64,000 bases of DNA from Caballeronia calidae (GTDB lineage Bacteria; Pseudomonadota; Gammaproteobacteria; Burkholderiales; Burkholderiaceae). The position numbers and the translations under genes were made by a program. Below, piece by piece: positions 23,386 through 35,110 of the stretch. The stretch covers positions 22,755 through 86,754 of the forward strand of contig NZ_FCOX02000038.1 in the NCBI RefSeq assembly GCF_900044055.2. Direction: 5' to 3'. Below the pieces are notes generated by a model, which was not told the DNA's origin, did not search any database, and was given only the letters and a program-made list of their open reading frames with translations. Numbering within the stretch: the stretch's first letter is position 1; each line of letters begins with the position of its first letter.

Positions 23386-26300
23386 TCACTTCAACCCAAG
23401 TTCCACGCGCGAACCCGCGCCCTTGTCCTTGATATCGTCGGCGCTCATCTTCGGTGCGACGACGAAAATCCGCTTGCTGTCGATCTTGCCGTCGAAATAC
23501 TCCTGCACCGCCTGCGCGCGACGCTGCGCCAGATCGCGCAACGAGCCTTCATCCACCGGCGCGTTCTTCGTCAGCGCGGCCTTCATCTCTTCATCGGGCA
23601 ATGTCTTCGTCATGCCCACGAAGTTGGTCGGCTTCTTGAAGTCCGTCGATTTGTAGACCTTCGTCAGATACTTGTCGTAGTCGGCATCCGAAACCTTGAT
23701 CGCGTTCCAGTCCACGCTCTCGCCGTTGCTCGACATGTCGCGCACCTTCGCGCGCTTCACCTGACTATCCACCCACGCGGCGCGCAACGCCGGTTCGTCC
23801 GTCTTCGGATCGACACGGCCTGTCACGTCCACACGCACCGAAGGCTTGTCCGTCAGCGCCTTCGCGATCGTATCGAGCTTCTTCTGCGCGGCATCGTTCA
23901 GCGTGGCCGATCCCGCGTCGAACTCGATGTAGTTGAGGTCCTCGCCGCTGCCGCCGCCGAACGCATGCGCGAGCAGCGTGAACGGCGCGGTCACCGCCTT
24001 CTGCACGAGGTTCAGAATGGCCTGCCACACCAGCCCGCCGATCGAAAACTCCGGATTATCCAGCGAGCCGGAAATGGGAATGTTCACATCGATCTCGCCG
24101 CGCGAGTTCTTCAGCAGCGACACGGCCAGCCGCACCGGCAGCTTCGTCGCGGTCGGATTGTCGATGTGATCGCCGAAGGTCAACTGATCGATGAACAGAT
24201 GGTTGTTCGCCGTGAGCTTGTTGTCGGCGAGCATGTAATGCAGATCGACGTTGAGCTTGCCCTTCGTGATCGGATAGCCCGCGTATTTCGACGAATACGG
24301 CGTGAGGTTGGTCAGCTCGACGCCGTGTGCGCTCGCCGTCAGATCGAGCGCGGGCTTCTCGATCAGCGGATTGACCTGACCCTTGATCGACACCGGCCCG
24401 TTCGCTGCGAGCTTCGCCGATACATCGACGGGCGCGGGCGTCGTCGAATGCGTGCCGAACGCGCCGATCGTGCCGTTGATCGCGACGAGATTCGCCGTGT
24501 AGTTCGGCTTGATGAAGTTGTCGGTGTAGCTCACGCGGCCGTTCTGCAGCACGAGCTGACCGAAACGCATATTGACCGGCGGCGCGGACTGCTCCGCGGC
24601 CTTCGCGGGCGATGAAGCGGGCGCGGGCACCTCCGCGGTCTTGGTCTTCTCCTTCGTGACCGGCTGCGTGGTGCCGCTTTCGTTCGCCACCACGCCCTTC
24701 AGGTTCAGCCGCCCTTGCGAATCCAGCAGCACGCGGCCATAGAAATTCGCGAAGGTCACGCGCGCCGCCTCGACATCCGTGCCGCGCTCGCCGTAGTTCA
24801 CTTTCACGTTCGAGAGGCCGAGCAGCTTCCAGCCCGCGAAGCGGTCGTTCGTGAGCTTGTCGATCATGCGCACGTCGGTGAGAGACACGTCGCCCTTGTA
24901 CGTGGCGGCGAGCGTCTTGCCGCTGCCCGACATCGCGACATCGCCGTTCGCGTTCAGATACGCGCTCTGCACGTCGACGTTGAGCTTGTCGCCGAAATAC
25001 GGCTCGAACGCGGACGCGTCCACCTGGTCGCCCTTCACGTGCAGCGCGAGCTTCAGCGGACTGACCGTGACATTGCCGCCGATCGCGAGCGCGCCCTTCC
25101 CGTTCAACGTGAGCTTGCCGTCGACGGCGAGCGGCTTCGTCAGATCGTCGCTGAACTGCTTCACGCTCACCGCGAGCGGCGCGACGCGCAGCTTGAGCGG
25201 CCGCGCGGGCGTTTCGTCCGTGATATTGGCCGATGCATCGGCGAGCGAAATCTGTCCGATCTGATAACGCCACGCCGGCCCCGCCGCCTGCGCCTTCTGG
25301 ATCTTGCGCGTCGCGGTCTGCTCGGGCGCGGCCTCGTGCGGACCGGCGAGCGCGGCGAGATCGATGCTGCCGTCCTTGCGGCGCGTCGCATCGAGCGCGA
25401 GGCCGCTCAGTTGCACGCTGTCGAGCGCGGCGTTGCGGCCGGGCACGTCGATCTTGCCGATCTTCGCCACCGCCGACGCGAGCTTGATCGGCGCGCTTCC
25501 GCCCACATCAGGCACGAGCGTGAGCGCATCGAGTTGCACATCGCCCGCGCCGACCTGAACGCCGCCTTCCGGCTTGCTCCAGTCGACGGACACCGGCAGA
25601 TTCGCGCCGAGCGTGCCGCTCGTCACGCGCGCGGCCATCACGTTCGCGAGATACGGTTGAAACGGCGACAGCGCGAGCGCCTTCAACGCGAGCTTCGTGT
25701 CGGCGGTTTTCGCGGCGAGCGTCACGCTGCCCGATGCATCGAGCGCGCCGCCCTTGTCGAACGCGGTCTTGAGCGTGTATTTCGCGGGCGTCTTCGCGAG
25801 CGTCGAGAAGCCGTCGAGCGTCACCGCGATACCTGTGAGCGCGCCTTGCACGCGCGCTTTCAGCAACTGGTCGTCGAGGCCGATCCTGCCGTCGCTGATG
25901 GCCAGATGGCGGATGGCGAGGTCGAGCGGCGGCATCTCCTTCTTCGCATCGTCCGCCTTCGTTTGCGCCTGCGCCGGCGCGGGCCCGGCGAGCTTCTGCA
26001 CGTTCAGCACGCCGGACGGATCGCGCGCGAGATGCACGTCCGGGTTCGACAGCGTGATTTCATCGAGATGGTAAATATCGCGCAGCGGCTCCGCGTTCGC
26101 GATCTTCACATGCAGCGCGCGGGCGGCGACGAGCGGCGCGTTCGCTTTATCCGTGACGGCAAGATCGGCGAGATCGGCAGTGCCGTCGATGCGGATCGTC
26201 GGCGTATCGCCCGAGATCGCGAAGCGCACGTTGAGGTCGGTCGAGAGCTTGCCGCTCTTCACCGCGACGGGCACCGAAGCCGGCGCGTAGGACGCCATCT

Positions 26301-27069
26301 GCGGCACGTCGAGGCCGTCGAGCGACAGCGCGACTTCCGATTCGCGCGACTGCGAGAACGGCTTCGTGCGGCCCTTCACGACGAGCGGCGAGCCGTCGAT
26401 GCGCGCCTGCAGCAGCGGCGTCACGAAGATATCGGTGGCGGAAGGCAGCGTCGCGATGAACGGAATGCCGAGCGCGAAGCGATCGATCACGTGCTTTGCC
26501 TTCAGAAGCCTGTCATCGAACGTGATCTGGCCGTTCTCGAGCCGGATGTTCGACACCGAGAAGCGCGCGGGCTTGTCCGAAGGCGGCGACGATGGCGTCG
26601 AGAATTTCGCGATCAGATCGGAGAAATTGAAATGCTCGCCGTCGAAGCGCACGACACTGATGCGCGGCGAATCGATCTTCACTTCGTTGACGACCGGCGC
26701 GAGCCTGAAGACCGACGACCACGACGTACGCACGACGAGCCGCGACACATCGACGAAGCTGCCCGGACTGCCCGGCGCCTTCGCGAGATTCGCGGGCGAC
26801 TCGCCGATATGCACGTCATTGGCTTCGAGATCGAGCGTGTAGGGATTGAGCGAAATGCGCCCGATGCTGACGGGCCGGTCGAGCTGCTTCGAGATCTGCT
26901 GCTCGGCGATATGCCGGACGACCGGCGGCGCGACGAAAAACCCGAGCACGCCGATGACGAGTATCGCGATGAGCACGCCGATGAAGATGCGCCGCGTGCG
27001 ACGCGCATGCACGACGCCGCGCAGTGTCTGGCCGGCGGAGGCAAGAGAAGACTTGGTGATGCTTGACAT
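23386..27069 (-). CDS. Very large DUF748/AsmA-like envelope protein
   Basis: 1227 residues. A single N-terminal membrane anchor (RRIFIGVLIAILVIGVLGFF, residues about 27-46) precedes a long periplasmic part rich in beta strands. PVSIGRISLNPYTLDLEAND is the AsmA-type start, and LNVDLHYMLADNKLTANNHL, LLKNSRGEIDVNIPISGSLD and YIEFDAGSATLNDAAQKKLD mark DUF748, the last resembling an OmpA-like peptidoglycan-binding segment. Related proteins (YhdP, TamB, AsmA) form bridge-like channels that move lipids between the two membranes. Its start has no strong Shine-Dalgarno. It is a single gene. Confidence 0.9.
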   Translation of the reverse strand: MSSITKSSLASAGQTLRGVVHARRTRRIFIGVLIAILVIGVLGFFVAPPVVRHIAEQQISKQLDRPVSIGRISLNPYTLDLEANDVHIGESPANLAKAPGSPGSFVDVSRLVVRTSWSSVFRLAPVVNEVKIDSPRISVVRFDGEHFNFSDLIAKFSTPSSPPSDKPARFSVSNIRLENGQITFDDRLLKAKHVIDRFALGIPFIATLPSATDIFVTPLLQARIDGSPLVVKGRTKPFSQSRESEVALSLDGLDVPQMASYAPASVPVAVKSGKLSTDLNVRFAISGDTPTIRIDGTADLADLAVTDKANAPLVAARALHVKIANAEPLRDIYHLDEITLSNPDVHLARDPSGVLNVQKLAGPAPAQAQTKADDAKKEMPPLDLAIRHLAISDGRIGLDDQLLKARVQGALTGIAVTLDGFSTLAKTPAKYTLKTAFDKGGALDASGSVTLAAKTADTKLALKALALSPFQPYLANVMAARVTSGTLGANLPVSVDWSKPEGGVQVGAGDVQLDALTLVPDVGGSAPIKLASAVAKIGKIDVPGRNAALDSVQLSGLALDATRRKDGSIDLAALAGPHEAAPEQTATRKIQKAQAAGPAWRYQIGQISLADASANITDETPARPLKLRVAPLAVSVKQFSDDLTKPLAVDGKLTLNGKGALAIGGNVTVSPLKLALHVKGDQVDASAFEPYFGDKLNVDVQSAYLNANGDVAMSGSGKTLAATYKGDVSLTDVRMIDKLTNDRFAGWKLLGLSNVKVNYGERGTDVEAARVTFANFYGRVLLDSQGRLNLKGVVANESGTTQPVTKEKTKTAEVPAPASSPAKAAEQSAPPVNMRFGQLVLQNGRVSYTDNFIKPNYTANLVAINGTIGAFGTHSTTPAPVDVSAKLAANGPVSIKGQVNPLIEKPALDLTASAHGVELTNLTPYSSKYAGYPITKGKLNVDLHYMLADNKLTANNHLFIDQLTFGDHIDNPTATKLPVRLAVSLLKNSRGEIDVNIPISGSLDNPEFSIGGLVWQAILNLVQKAVTAPFTLLAHAFGGGSGEDLNYIEFDAGSATLNDAAQKKLDTIAKALTDKPSVRVDVTGRVDPKTDEPALRAAWVDSQVKRAKVRDMSSNGESVDWNAIKVSDADYDKYLTKVYKSTDFKKPTNFVGMTKTLPDEEMKAALTKNAPVDEGSLRDLAQRRAQAVQEYFDGKIDSKRIFVVAPKMSADDIKDKGAGSRVELGLK

Positions 27070-27191
27070 TCGATGCGCGGCGACGAGCCGCCCGTATGAG
27101 CGCCGCCCGAGCTTCGCCGTCCTGGGAAAGATGATGTCCGAGTATACGACGGCAAGGCGCGCAAACGTTATGCCATACGTGCATCAAAAGC

Positions 27192-27221
27192 ATGAAGGCC
27201 GCGAAAAAACGCGGCCTTCAT
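27192..27221 (-). terminator. Strong hairpin between DUF1254/1214 and DUF748 genes
   Basis: Perfect 12-base stem ATGAAGGCCGCG / CGCGGCCTTCAT with an A6 loop, 30 bases after the stop of the DUF1254/1214 gene. On the minus strand it is followed by GCTTTTG, only a short T tract. Confidence 0.7.
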
Positions 27222-27251
27222 GTTTCGATTCGCTGCTTTCGTGCAGCCGGC

Positions 27252-28718
27252 TCACTGCCGCTCGACGGGCGGCGGCGCCCACGAGCCATCGCTCGCCTGC
27301 GACTTCGGCGCGTAGAGACGCATCGCGATCTGGAATTCGCCTGCCGGCGCGGGCAGCCAGTTCGATGCCTGCGCGCGTGCCGGCGGCTTCGCCGACACGA
27401 TCACGTCGACGGAGCCATCGCGATTCTTCCTGAGACGATCGCGATCGGACAGCGACAGACGCGGGAGCTTCCCGTCCGCGAGCACGCCGTCCTTCGTGTA
27501 GGCCGTGATCGTCCAGAAGCCGCGCACCGGCGGAAGCTGGTCCGGCGCGAAGTGCAGCGTGTACTGGTTCGCACCGTTGAGCGGGTGGCCTTCGCTGTCC
27601 ACGCGCGCGACGGGCTTCACCTCGCCTTCCTTCGTGCTCGTCGCGGTCTGCTGGCGCGCGAGATACGCGCGCAGCGTGTAGTCCGTGCCATAGACGCCGA
27701 CGCCATCGGTGAACCAGGTCCAGCCATGCTTCGTGATCGCGTTCGACGGCACCGTCGCCAGGCGCTCGCGCGCATCGGCGAGGCCCGAATCGAGCAGCGG
27801 CGCATCGGTCTTCTGGAACTGCACCGGCTCGCCGGGCTTCACGCCGAGTTCGGCGAGCTGGCTCATCGCGTGGCTGTCGTCAGTGGCGGCGGGATTGTCG
27901 TCGAGCGAGCGGGCGAGGCGCGCGAAGAACGCGTTCGCATCGAGCGCCTCGGCCTGCGCGCCCGGCGTGGCGGCCGCGAGCGCGTCGGAAAGCGGCGGCA
28001 CCGCGGGCTGCTTCGCGCTGTTCGCGCCCCACGCGCCGGCGACGACGGGCGTCGGATCCGACACGGAACCTTTCTCGGGCGTGAGCGTGTCAATGCGCAT
28101 CGCGGTCTGCAGCTTGCGCGCCTCCTGCACGTCGCGCGGGCCGTTCACGCGCACGCGCACCGACAGCCACACATAGCGCGTGCGCGTCTCGACGCGCGTC
28201 GCGTTGGCGGGCAGCGTGCCGGTCCAGCCCGCGGGCACGAACGCGATCAGCTGCATCTTCGGATACGGCGTCGTGTCGGCGCTGGAATAGAGCGCGTTGG
28301 TCCACGCATCGAACGCGCGGGCGTCGAGATAGCGGCCGCGCGGCGCGGCGGGCAGCGAGACGATCACGGGATCGGCGGAGACATCGAGCCACGCGGACGA
28401 TTCGAGCGTGTCGACGCTCGGCGATCCGGCCGCGCCCACGGGCGGCAGCGCGTTCGCATGACGGAAGGTATTGAGCGGCGCCAGGCCGGGCTGCCCGGCG
28501 CGGCCGCTCGCGCGCTCGCGCGCGATATCGGTGGCGACGAGCGGAAAGCCGAACGTATAGGCATCGGCGACCTGGTTTTTCACCCAGCCGGCGGTGCTGG
28601 GCGCTTTCGCTTCGGGCGCCTTCGTGGCGCAGCCGGCCAGAACGGCCATGCCCGCGAGGCTCGCGCTCATCCAGATCGCGGCATCGCGCGGGAGCGTCCA
28701 GCGTCGGTTGTTCTTCAT
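27252..28718 (-). CDS. DUF1254/DUF1214 lipoprotein
   Basis: 488 residues. The N-terminus has a lipoprotein signal with MAVLAGCATK at residues 24-33, so the mature protein would be lipid-anchored at C30. ADAYTFGFPLVATDIARERA opens the DUF1254 domain; ARFTYVW-like strands, then TDGVGVYGTDYTLRAYLARQ and FWTITAYTKDGVLADGK mark DUF1214 at the C-terminus. The pair of domains occurs together in many bacteria; no function is established. It is a single gene ahead of the DUF748 gene, separated by a strong hairpin, so co-transcription is unlikely. Confidence 0.88.
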   Translation of the reverse strand: MKNNRRWTLPRDAAIWMSASLAGMAVLAGCATKAPEAKAPSTAGWVKNQVADAYTFGFPLVATDIARERASGRAGQPGLAPLNTFRHANALPPVGAAGSPSVDTLESSAWLDVSADPVIVSLPAAPRGRYLDARAFDAWTNALYSSADTTPYPKMQLIAFVPAGWTGTLPANATRVETRTRYVWLSVRVRVNGPRDVQEARKLQTAMRIDTLTPEKGSVSDPTPVVAGAWGANSAKQPAVPPLSDALAAATPGAQAEALDANAFFARLARSLDDNPAATDDSHAMSQLAELGVKPGEPVQFQKTDAPLLDSGLADARERLATVPSNAITKHGWTWFTDGVGVYGTDYTLRAYLARQQTATSTKEGEVKPVARVDSEGHPLNGANQYTLHFAPDQLPPVRGFWTITAYTKDGVLADGKLPRLSLSDRDRLRKNRDGSVDVIVSAKPPARAQASNWLPAPAGEFQIAMRLYAPKSQASDGSWAPPPVERQ

Positions 28719-29024
28719 TCGAATTTGAAATCCGGTTTTCTTTCGATTGGGTTGCCGGCAGATCGACAGGCGTATCGACGGCCGGCAGGCTCGCGAGCGG
28801 GTTCATCGCCGCATCGGGGCCCCAGGCGGCGCACCGCGAGCATGATGTCGAAGTTCGGGTTTTAACTTATCCGCTGACTATAGGCAAGCGAAGCGCACAA
28901 AAGCTTGCCGACGTTTCGAAGAATGCACCAGATGCCGCCTAAAAGCACGGTATGACGTGCATTCCGCGTCTCGCGTAACATCGGCTCGTAGCATTCGATG
29001 GTCCAACCTTTACGAGTCCGCCCG
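28719..29024. other. Intergenic region, divergent promoters
   Basis: About 306 bases between the DUF1254/1214 start (leftward) and the PaiB-like start (rightward). Nothing beyond the two promoters is expected; no repeat or RNA motif was recognised. Confidence 0.4.
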
Positions 29025-29675
29025 ATGTATTTGCCCGCCCATTTCGAAGAAAACCGCGCGGAAGCCCTGCACGCGCTAATCGCCGCGCATCCGTTCGGCG
29101 CGCTCGTCACGCACGGTCCCGATGGTCTCGACGCGAATCACGTGCCGTTCGAGTTCGACGCCGCCGCGGGCGAGCACGGCACGCTGCGCGCGCATGTGGC
29201 GCGGGCGAATCCGGTGTGGCGCGACGTCCGGACCGGCGCGGACGTGCTCGTGATCTTCCAGGGCGAGCACGGCTATATCTCGCCGACGTTCTATCCGAGC
29301 AAGCAGGAGACACATCGCCAGGTGCCGACGTGGAACTATCTCGTCGTCCACGCCCACGGCCGCATCACCGTGCGCGACGACGAAGCCTACGTGCGCGGCG
29401 TCGTCGCGCGGCTCACGCGCAAGATGGAAGCGGGCGAGCGCGCGCCGTGGAAGATGGGCGACGCGCCGCGCGATTTCATCGATCAGATGCTCTCGGCGAT
29501 CGTCGGCATCGAGATTGAGGTGACGCGGCTCGTCGGCAAGGCGAAGCTGTCGCAGAACAAGTCCGACGCCGATCGCATCGGCGCCGTGAAGGGCCTGCGC
29601 GAGCGCGGCGGCGACGCGGCCGATGCGCTCGCCGACGCCATGGCCGGCGCGCTGAACGGCGCGCCGCGCGACTGA
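29025..29675 (+). CDS. PaiB-like FMN-binding protein
   Basis: 216 residues from ATG 29025. MYLPAHFEENRAEALHALIA is the family opening; GALVTHGPDGLDANHVPFEF, ARANPVWRDV and QGEHGYISPTFYPSKQE, then VPTWNYLVVHAHGRI are the conserved PaiB/FMN-binding split-barrel motifs. Bacillus PaiB was described as a repressor of sporulation and protease genes, but homologues often have no regulatory role and may be flavin oxidoreductases. The gene stands alone in front of the copper ATPase promoter. The start is chosen because the family typically begins with MY-x-P. Confidence 0.9.
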   Translation: MYLPAHFEENRAEALHALIAAHPFGALVTHGPDGLDANHVPFEFDAAAGEHGTLRAHVARANPVWRDVRTGADVLVIFQGEHGYISPTFYPSKQETHRQVPTWNYLVVHAHGRITVRDDEAYVRGVVARLTRKMEAGERAPWKMGDAPRDFIDQMLSAIVGIEIEVTRLVGKAKLSQNKSDADRIGAVKGLRERGGDAADALADAMAGALNGAPRD

Positions 29676-29720
29676 TTGCGCGACTGATTGCGCGATCGCA
29701 CGGCGCCGTTCGCGCCGCGC

Positions 29721-29751
29721 TTGACCTTCCAATCATTGGAAGGCCGATACT
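29721..29751 (+). promoter_or_regulatory. CueR-type copper-responsive promoter of copA
   Basis: The minus-35 TTGACC (29721-29726) and minus-10 GATACT (29746-29751) are 19 bases apart, longer than the usual 17. CCTTCC and GGAAGG form an inverted repeat across the spacer (29725-29743). This is the MerR/CueR layout, in which the metal-bound regulator twists the DNA to permit transcription. It lies 51 bases upstream of the copA start. Confidence 0.9.
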
Positions 29752-29801
29752 GGTGTCCGTGAGGGATCTTCGCGATCCCGGCCAGACCGGAGCGTTTCAG
29801 C

Positions 29802-32048
<2,247 letters not shown>

Positions 32049-32490
32049 CGCGCGTCCTTGGCGGCGACGGTCGGCTCGGCGGCGATGCGCGCGGCGATGT
32101 CCTCATCGAACGATGCGGACTTCGGCGCGCCGCTCGAATCGATGTGCATCAACATCTGTTCGCACGCGGACACCGGGTCCGCGGCATCGCCCTCGAACAT
32201 CTCCATATATAGATGGATGCGTTTCCTGTCGTGCGCGATCACCCGCCATTCGACGCGCACCGCCGCGCCCTCCTTGATCTCGCGCAGATAGCTGATGTGC
32301 GCTTCGAGCGTGTAGAGCGTGCGCTGGCGCGCGCGGCGGCCCGCCTCGTCGAGACCGATGCGGTCCATGAACGCATCGGTCGCGAGGCTGTAGATCAGCA
32401 TGTAGAACGCATCGCGCAGATGGCCGTTGTAGTCGACCCATTCCGGCTTGACCGTGTCGCGATAGCTCATCGTGGTTCCTCGTCGTTCCG

Positions 32491-33438
32491 TTAGTCTTCG
32501 ATGCCGTGACGCGCCTTCGCGGCGGCGATCGCCTCGATCACGCTCGCGATGCAGTCGTCGCGATACCGCTCCAGCTCCTTGATGCCGCGCCCGTTCGTCT
32601 GCTTCGACGTGCCGTCGACCACGCGGTCGATGAGTTCGTCGGTCAGTTTCGGCGCGACGAGTTTCGTCCACGGCAATTCGAGCGCGGGGCCGAACTGCTG
32701 CATGAAGTGTCGCATGCCCGCTTCGCCGCCTGCCAGCGTGTACGTGAGGAACGTGCCCATGAACGACCAGCGGATGCCCGCGCCGTAACGGATGGCGTCG
32801 TCGATCTCGCCGGTCGTGGCGACGCCCTCGTTCACGAGATGCAGCGCCTCGCGCCACAGCGCTTCGAGCAGCCGGTCCGCGATGAAGCCCGGCACTTCCT
32901 TTCGCACGCGCAAGGGCCGCATGCCGATGGATGCATAGAAGCTCATCGCCGAGTCGATCGCATCGCCTGACGTCTTGTCGCCGCCGAGCACTTCGACGAG
33001 CGGCAGCAGATACACCGGATTGAACGGATGCCCGACGACGCAGCGTTCCGGATTCACGGCGCGCGCGTAGAAATCGCTCGGCAGGAGGCCCGACGTCGAC
33101 GACGCGATGATCGCATCCGGCTTTGCCGCGCGGCTCACGCGCTCGTGCAGCGCGAGCTTCAGATCCTCGCGCTCGGGCGCGCTTTCCTGGATGAAGTCCG
33201 CATTGGCGACGCATTCCTCGACGGTCTCGACGAAGCGCAACCTTTGCTGCGACGCGCCTTCGGCCAAGCCGACGCGTTCCAGCGCGGGCCACGCATTCGC
33301 GACGTTCGCGCGAAGCTGCGCCTCGGCGCCGGGCGCGGGATCCCACGCGGTGACGTCGAGTCCATGCGCGAGAGCGCGCGCCACCCAGCCGCTGCCGATC
33401 ACACCCGCGCCGAGCGCGGCGAATTGCTTGACTTGCAT
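32491..33438 (-). CDS. cdhA: L-carnitine dehydrogenase
   Basis: 315 residues. FAALGAGVIGSGWVARALAH is the NAD-binding fold of the 3-hydroxyacyl-CoA dehydrogenase family, here acting on free L-carnitine to give 3-dehydrocarnitine. FIQESAPEREDLKLALHERV, ASSTSGLLPSDFY and GHPFNPVYLLPLVEVLGG are the characteristic substrate strands; VPGFIADRLLEALWREALHL and GAGIRWSFMGTFLTYTLAGG complete the C-terminal domain. The same three-gene order (cdhC, cdhA, cdhB) is known from Pseudomonas aeruginosa. It is separated by 20 bases from each neighbour, clearly an operon. Confidence 0.92.
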   Translation of the reverse strand: MQVKQFAALGAGVIGSGWVARALAHGLDVTAWDPAPGAEAQLRANVANAWPALERVGLAEGASQQRLRFVETVEECVANADFIQESAPEREDLKLALHERVSRAAKPDAIIASSTSGLLPSDFYARAVNPERCVVGHPFNPVYLLPLVEVLGGDKTSGDAIDSAMSFYASIGMRPLRVRKEVPGFIADRLLEALWREALHLVNEGVATTGEIDDAIRYGAGIRWSFMGTFLTYTLAGGEAGMRHFMQQFGPALELPWTKLVAPKLTDELIDRVVDGTSKQTNGRGIKELERYRDDCIASVIEAIAAAKARHGIED

Positions 33439-33458
33439 GTCGTGATGTCCTTGTTGGT

Positions 33459-34388
33459 TCAGGCGAATTGTTCGAGCGCGCGCTTTTCGAGCAGGCGTTC
33501 CCCGCGCGGCGGCAAGCCGAGCTTTTTGCGTCCTTCGGCGGGCGTGAGCGCGCGTGCGCCCAGTCGTTCAATGATTTCCACCGCGCGCTGCACGAGCGAG
33601 CCGTTCGTCGCGTGCACGCCGCGATCGAGCCACAGGTTGTCTTCGAGACCGACGCGCACGTGGCCGCCGAGGAGCATCGCTTGCGCGACCATCGGCATCT
33701 GCATGCGGCCGATGCCGAAGCCGGCCCAGTGCGCGCCGGGCGGGAGGTTGTCGACCATGGCTTTCATCGTGCCGGTGTCGGGCGGGGCGCCCCATGGAAT
33801 GCCCATGCACAGTTGAAAGAGCGGCGGGTTATCGAGCAGGCCTTCTTTCAGCAGTTGATTCGCGAACCAGAGGTGGCCCGTGTCGAAGATCTCGAGTTCC
33901 GGCTTCACGCCGAGTTCCTGGATGCGTTTGGCGCCGGCGCGCAGTTGCGCGGGCGTCGAGACGTAGATGTAGTCGCCGTCGCCGAAATTGAGCGTGCCGC
34001 AGTCGAGCGTGCAGATTTCGGGGAGCAGATCTTCGACGTGGGCGAGGCGCGTCAGGCCGCCGACGAGGTCGGTGCCCTTGCCGAAGCGCATCGGGTCTTC
34101 GCCCGGGCCGATTTCGAGGTCGCCGCCCATGCCGGCGGTCAGGTTGATGATGACATCGACGTCCGATGAGCGGATGCGGTCTACGACCTCGCGGTATAAG
34201 GCCGGGTCGCGGCTGGGTCTTCCGGTGTTCGGGTCGCGGACGTGGCAGTGGGCGACGGTGGCGCCCGCTTTTGCCGCTTCTATCGCCGCTTCGGCTATCT
34301 GCTTTGGGGTTACGGGGATCGCGGGATGCCGGCCTGTGGTGTCGCCGGCGCCCGTCACTGCGCACGTTACTATCACTTCGTAGTTCAT
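33459..34388 (-). CDS. cdhC: 3-dehydrocarnitine:acetyl-CoA trimethylamine transferase (BKACE family)
   Basis: 309 residues. This BKACE (beta-keto acid cleavage) enzyme converts 3-dehydrocarnitine plus acetyl-CoA to betainyl-CoA and acetoacetate. AKAGATVAHCHVRDPNTGRP carries the H-x-H zinc ligands; DVIINLTAGMGGDLEIGPGE, ICTLDCGTLNFGDGDYIYVS and GGHVRVGLEDNLWLDRGV (third ligand region, conserved E and D) are family motifs. The start is supported by GAGGAAAGAG. Next to it upstream lies an inverted pair of repeats that separates it from caiX, which in Pseudomonas leads the same operon. The released acetoacetate links it to the ligase-like gene at 36529. Confidence 0.9.
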   Translation of the reverse strand: MNYEVIVTCAVTGAGDTTGRHPAIPVTPKQIAEAAIEAAKAGATVAHCHVRDPNTGRPSRDPALYREVVDRIRSSDVDVIINLTAGMGGDLEIGPGEDPMRFGKGTDLVGGLTRLAHVEDLLPEICTLDCGTLNFGDGDYIYVSTPAQLRAGAKRIQELGVKPELEIFDTGHLWFANQLLKEGLLDNPPLFQLCMGIPWGAPPDTGTMKAMVDNLPPGAHWAGFGIGRMQMPMVAQAMLLGGHVRVGLEDNLWLDRGVHATNGSLVQRAVEIIERLGARALTPAEGRKKLGLPPRGERLLEKRALEQFA

Positions 34389-34426
34389 CTCTTTCCTCTG
34401 GTTTGTTAGGGTTCCTGCTTGTTTGG

Positions 34427-34653
34427 TTCGCTTGTGCTTCTATGGACTTCCTGTTTTCCTGTCGGTCTATTTGCTCTGCCCCTGTGCGGGGCGGCAGTCA
34501 CTTTCTTTGCTGCTGCAAAGAAAGTAACCAAAGAAACAGCTATCCCCATCCAAAGTACTTCACACCGGCCCCGGCACAGAAACACTCTCGTGGTCCGGCA
34601 GTAGCGAGTGCCCTCATAGGCCTAACCGGGCTTGGATCGCGCACGGTCTGACA
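34427..34653 (+). repeat. Dispersed repeat, copy A
   Basis: About 227 bases that recur, inverted, at 34814-35093 and again near 63.7-64.0 kb. It contains two small hairpins: GCCCC-TGTGC-GGGGC (34478-34492) and the perfect 11-base stem ACTTTCTTTGC / GCAAAGAAAGT with a TGCT loop (34500-34525). Its reading frames encode only the typical spurious peptides of such repeats. No transposase, direct flanking repeat or tRNA scar was found. Confidence 0.85.
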
Positions 34654-34813
34654 CATCGCGCCGCTTAACTGACTGGTAAGGCGCAATATAGCTCCGGCCC
34701 GCTGCGCGGCCGACCGGTCAATCGGGGATGCGCTCGCTTCTTTGCTAACGCTTCCATCTCACTGCATTTGTGATTCGTTGGTGTCCCTCGCATACCCTTC
34801 GGCAGCGCGTAGC

Positions 34814-35093
34814 GCTGTGCCGGAACTCTTTGGTGCTGAACCAGCGCGCTATAACTTCTAGCTTGTCAGACCGTGCGCGGTCCAAGCCCGGTTAGACCTA
34901 CGAGGGCACTCGCTACTGCCGGACCACGTGCAATCTTCTGTGCCGCGGCCGGCATGAAGTGCTTAGGCTGGGGATAGCTGTTTCTTTGGTTACTTTCTTT
35001 GCAGCAGCAAAGAAAGTGACTGCCGCCCCGCATAGGGGCAACGCTAATAAACCAACACGAAAACAGGCAGTCCATAGAAGCCCAAGCAAACCA
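34814..35093 (-). repeat. Dispersed repeat, copy B (inverted relative to copy A)
   Basis: The reverse complement matches copy A across its length and extends further, matching copy C at the right edge up to the last base of the window (CCGGCACAGC). The same hairpin AAAGAAAGT core is present. With copy A it forms an inverted pair separated by 160 bases between caiX and cdhC. The intervening 34654-34813 has no gene. Confidence 0.85.
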
Positions 35094-35110
35094 ACCAGTT
35101 CCTCCCCCCA

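Noticed and set aside
24715..27066. Open frame of 783 codons on the plus strand opposite the DUF748 gene
   Set aside because: Composition is typical of a shadow frame, with no domain or ribosome site; the DUF748 reading is well supported.
34427..35093. Possible insertion sequence
   Set aside because: There is no transposase, no terminal inverted repeat of IS type and no target duplication; called a dispersed repeat instead.
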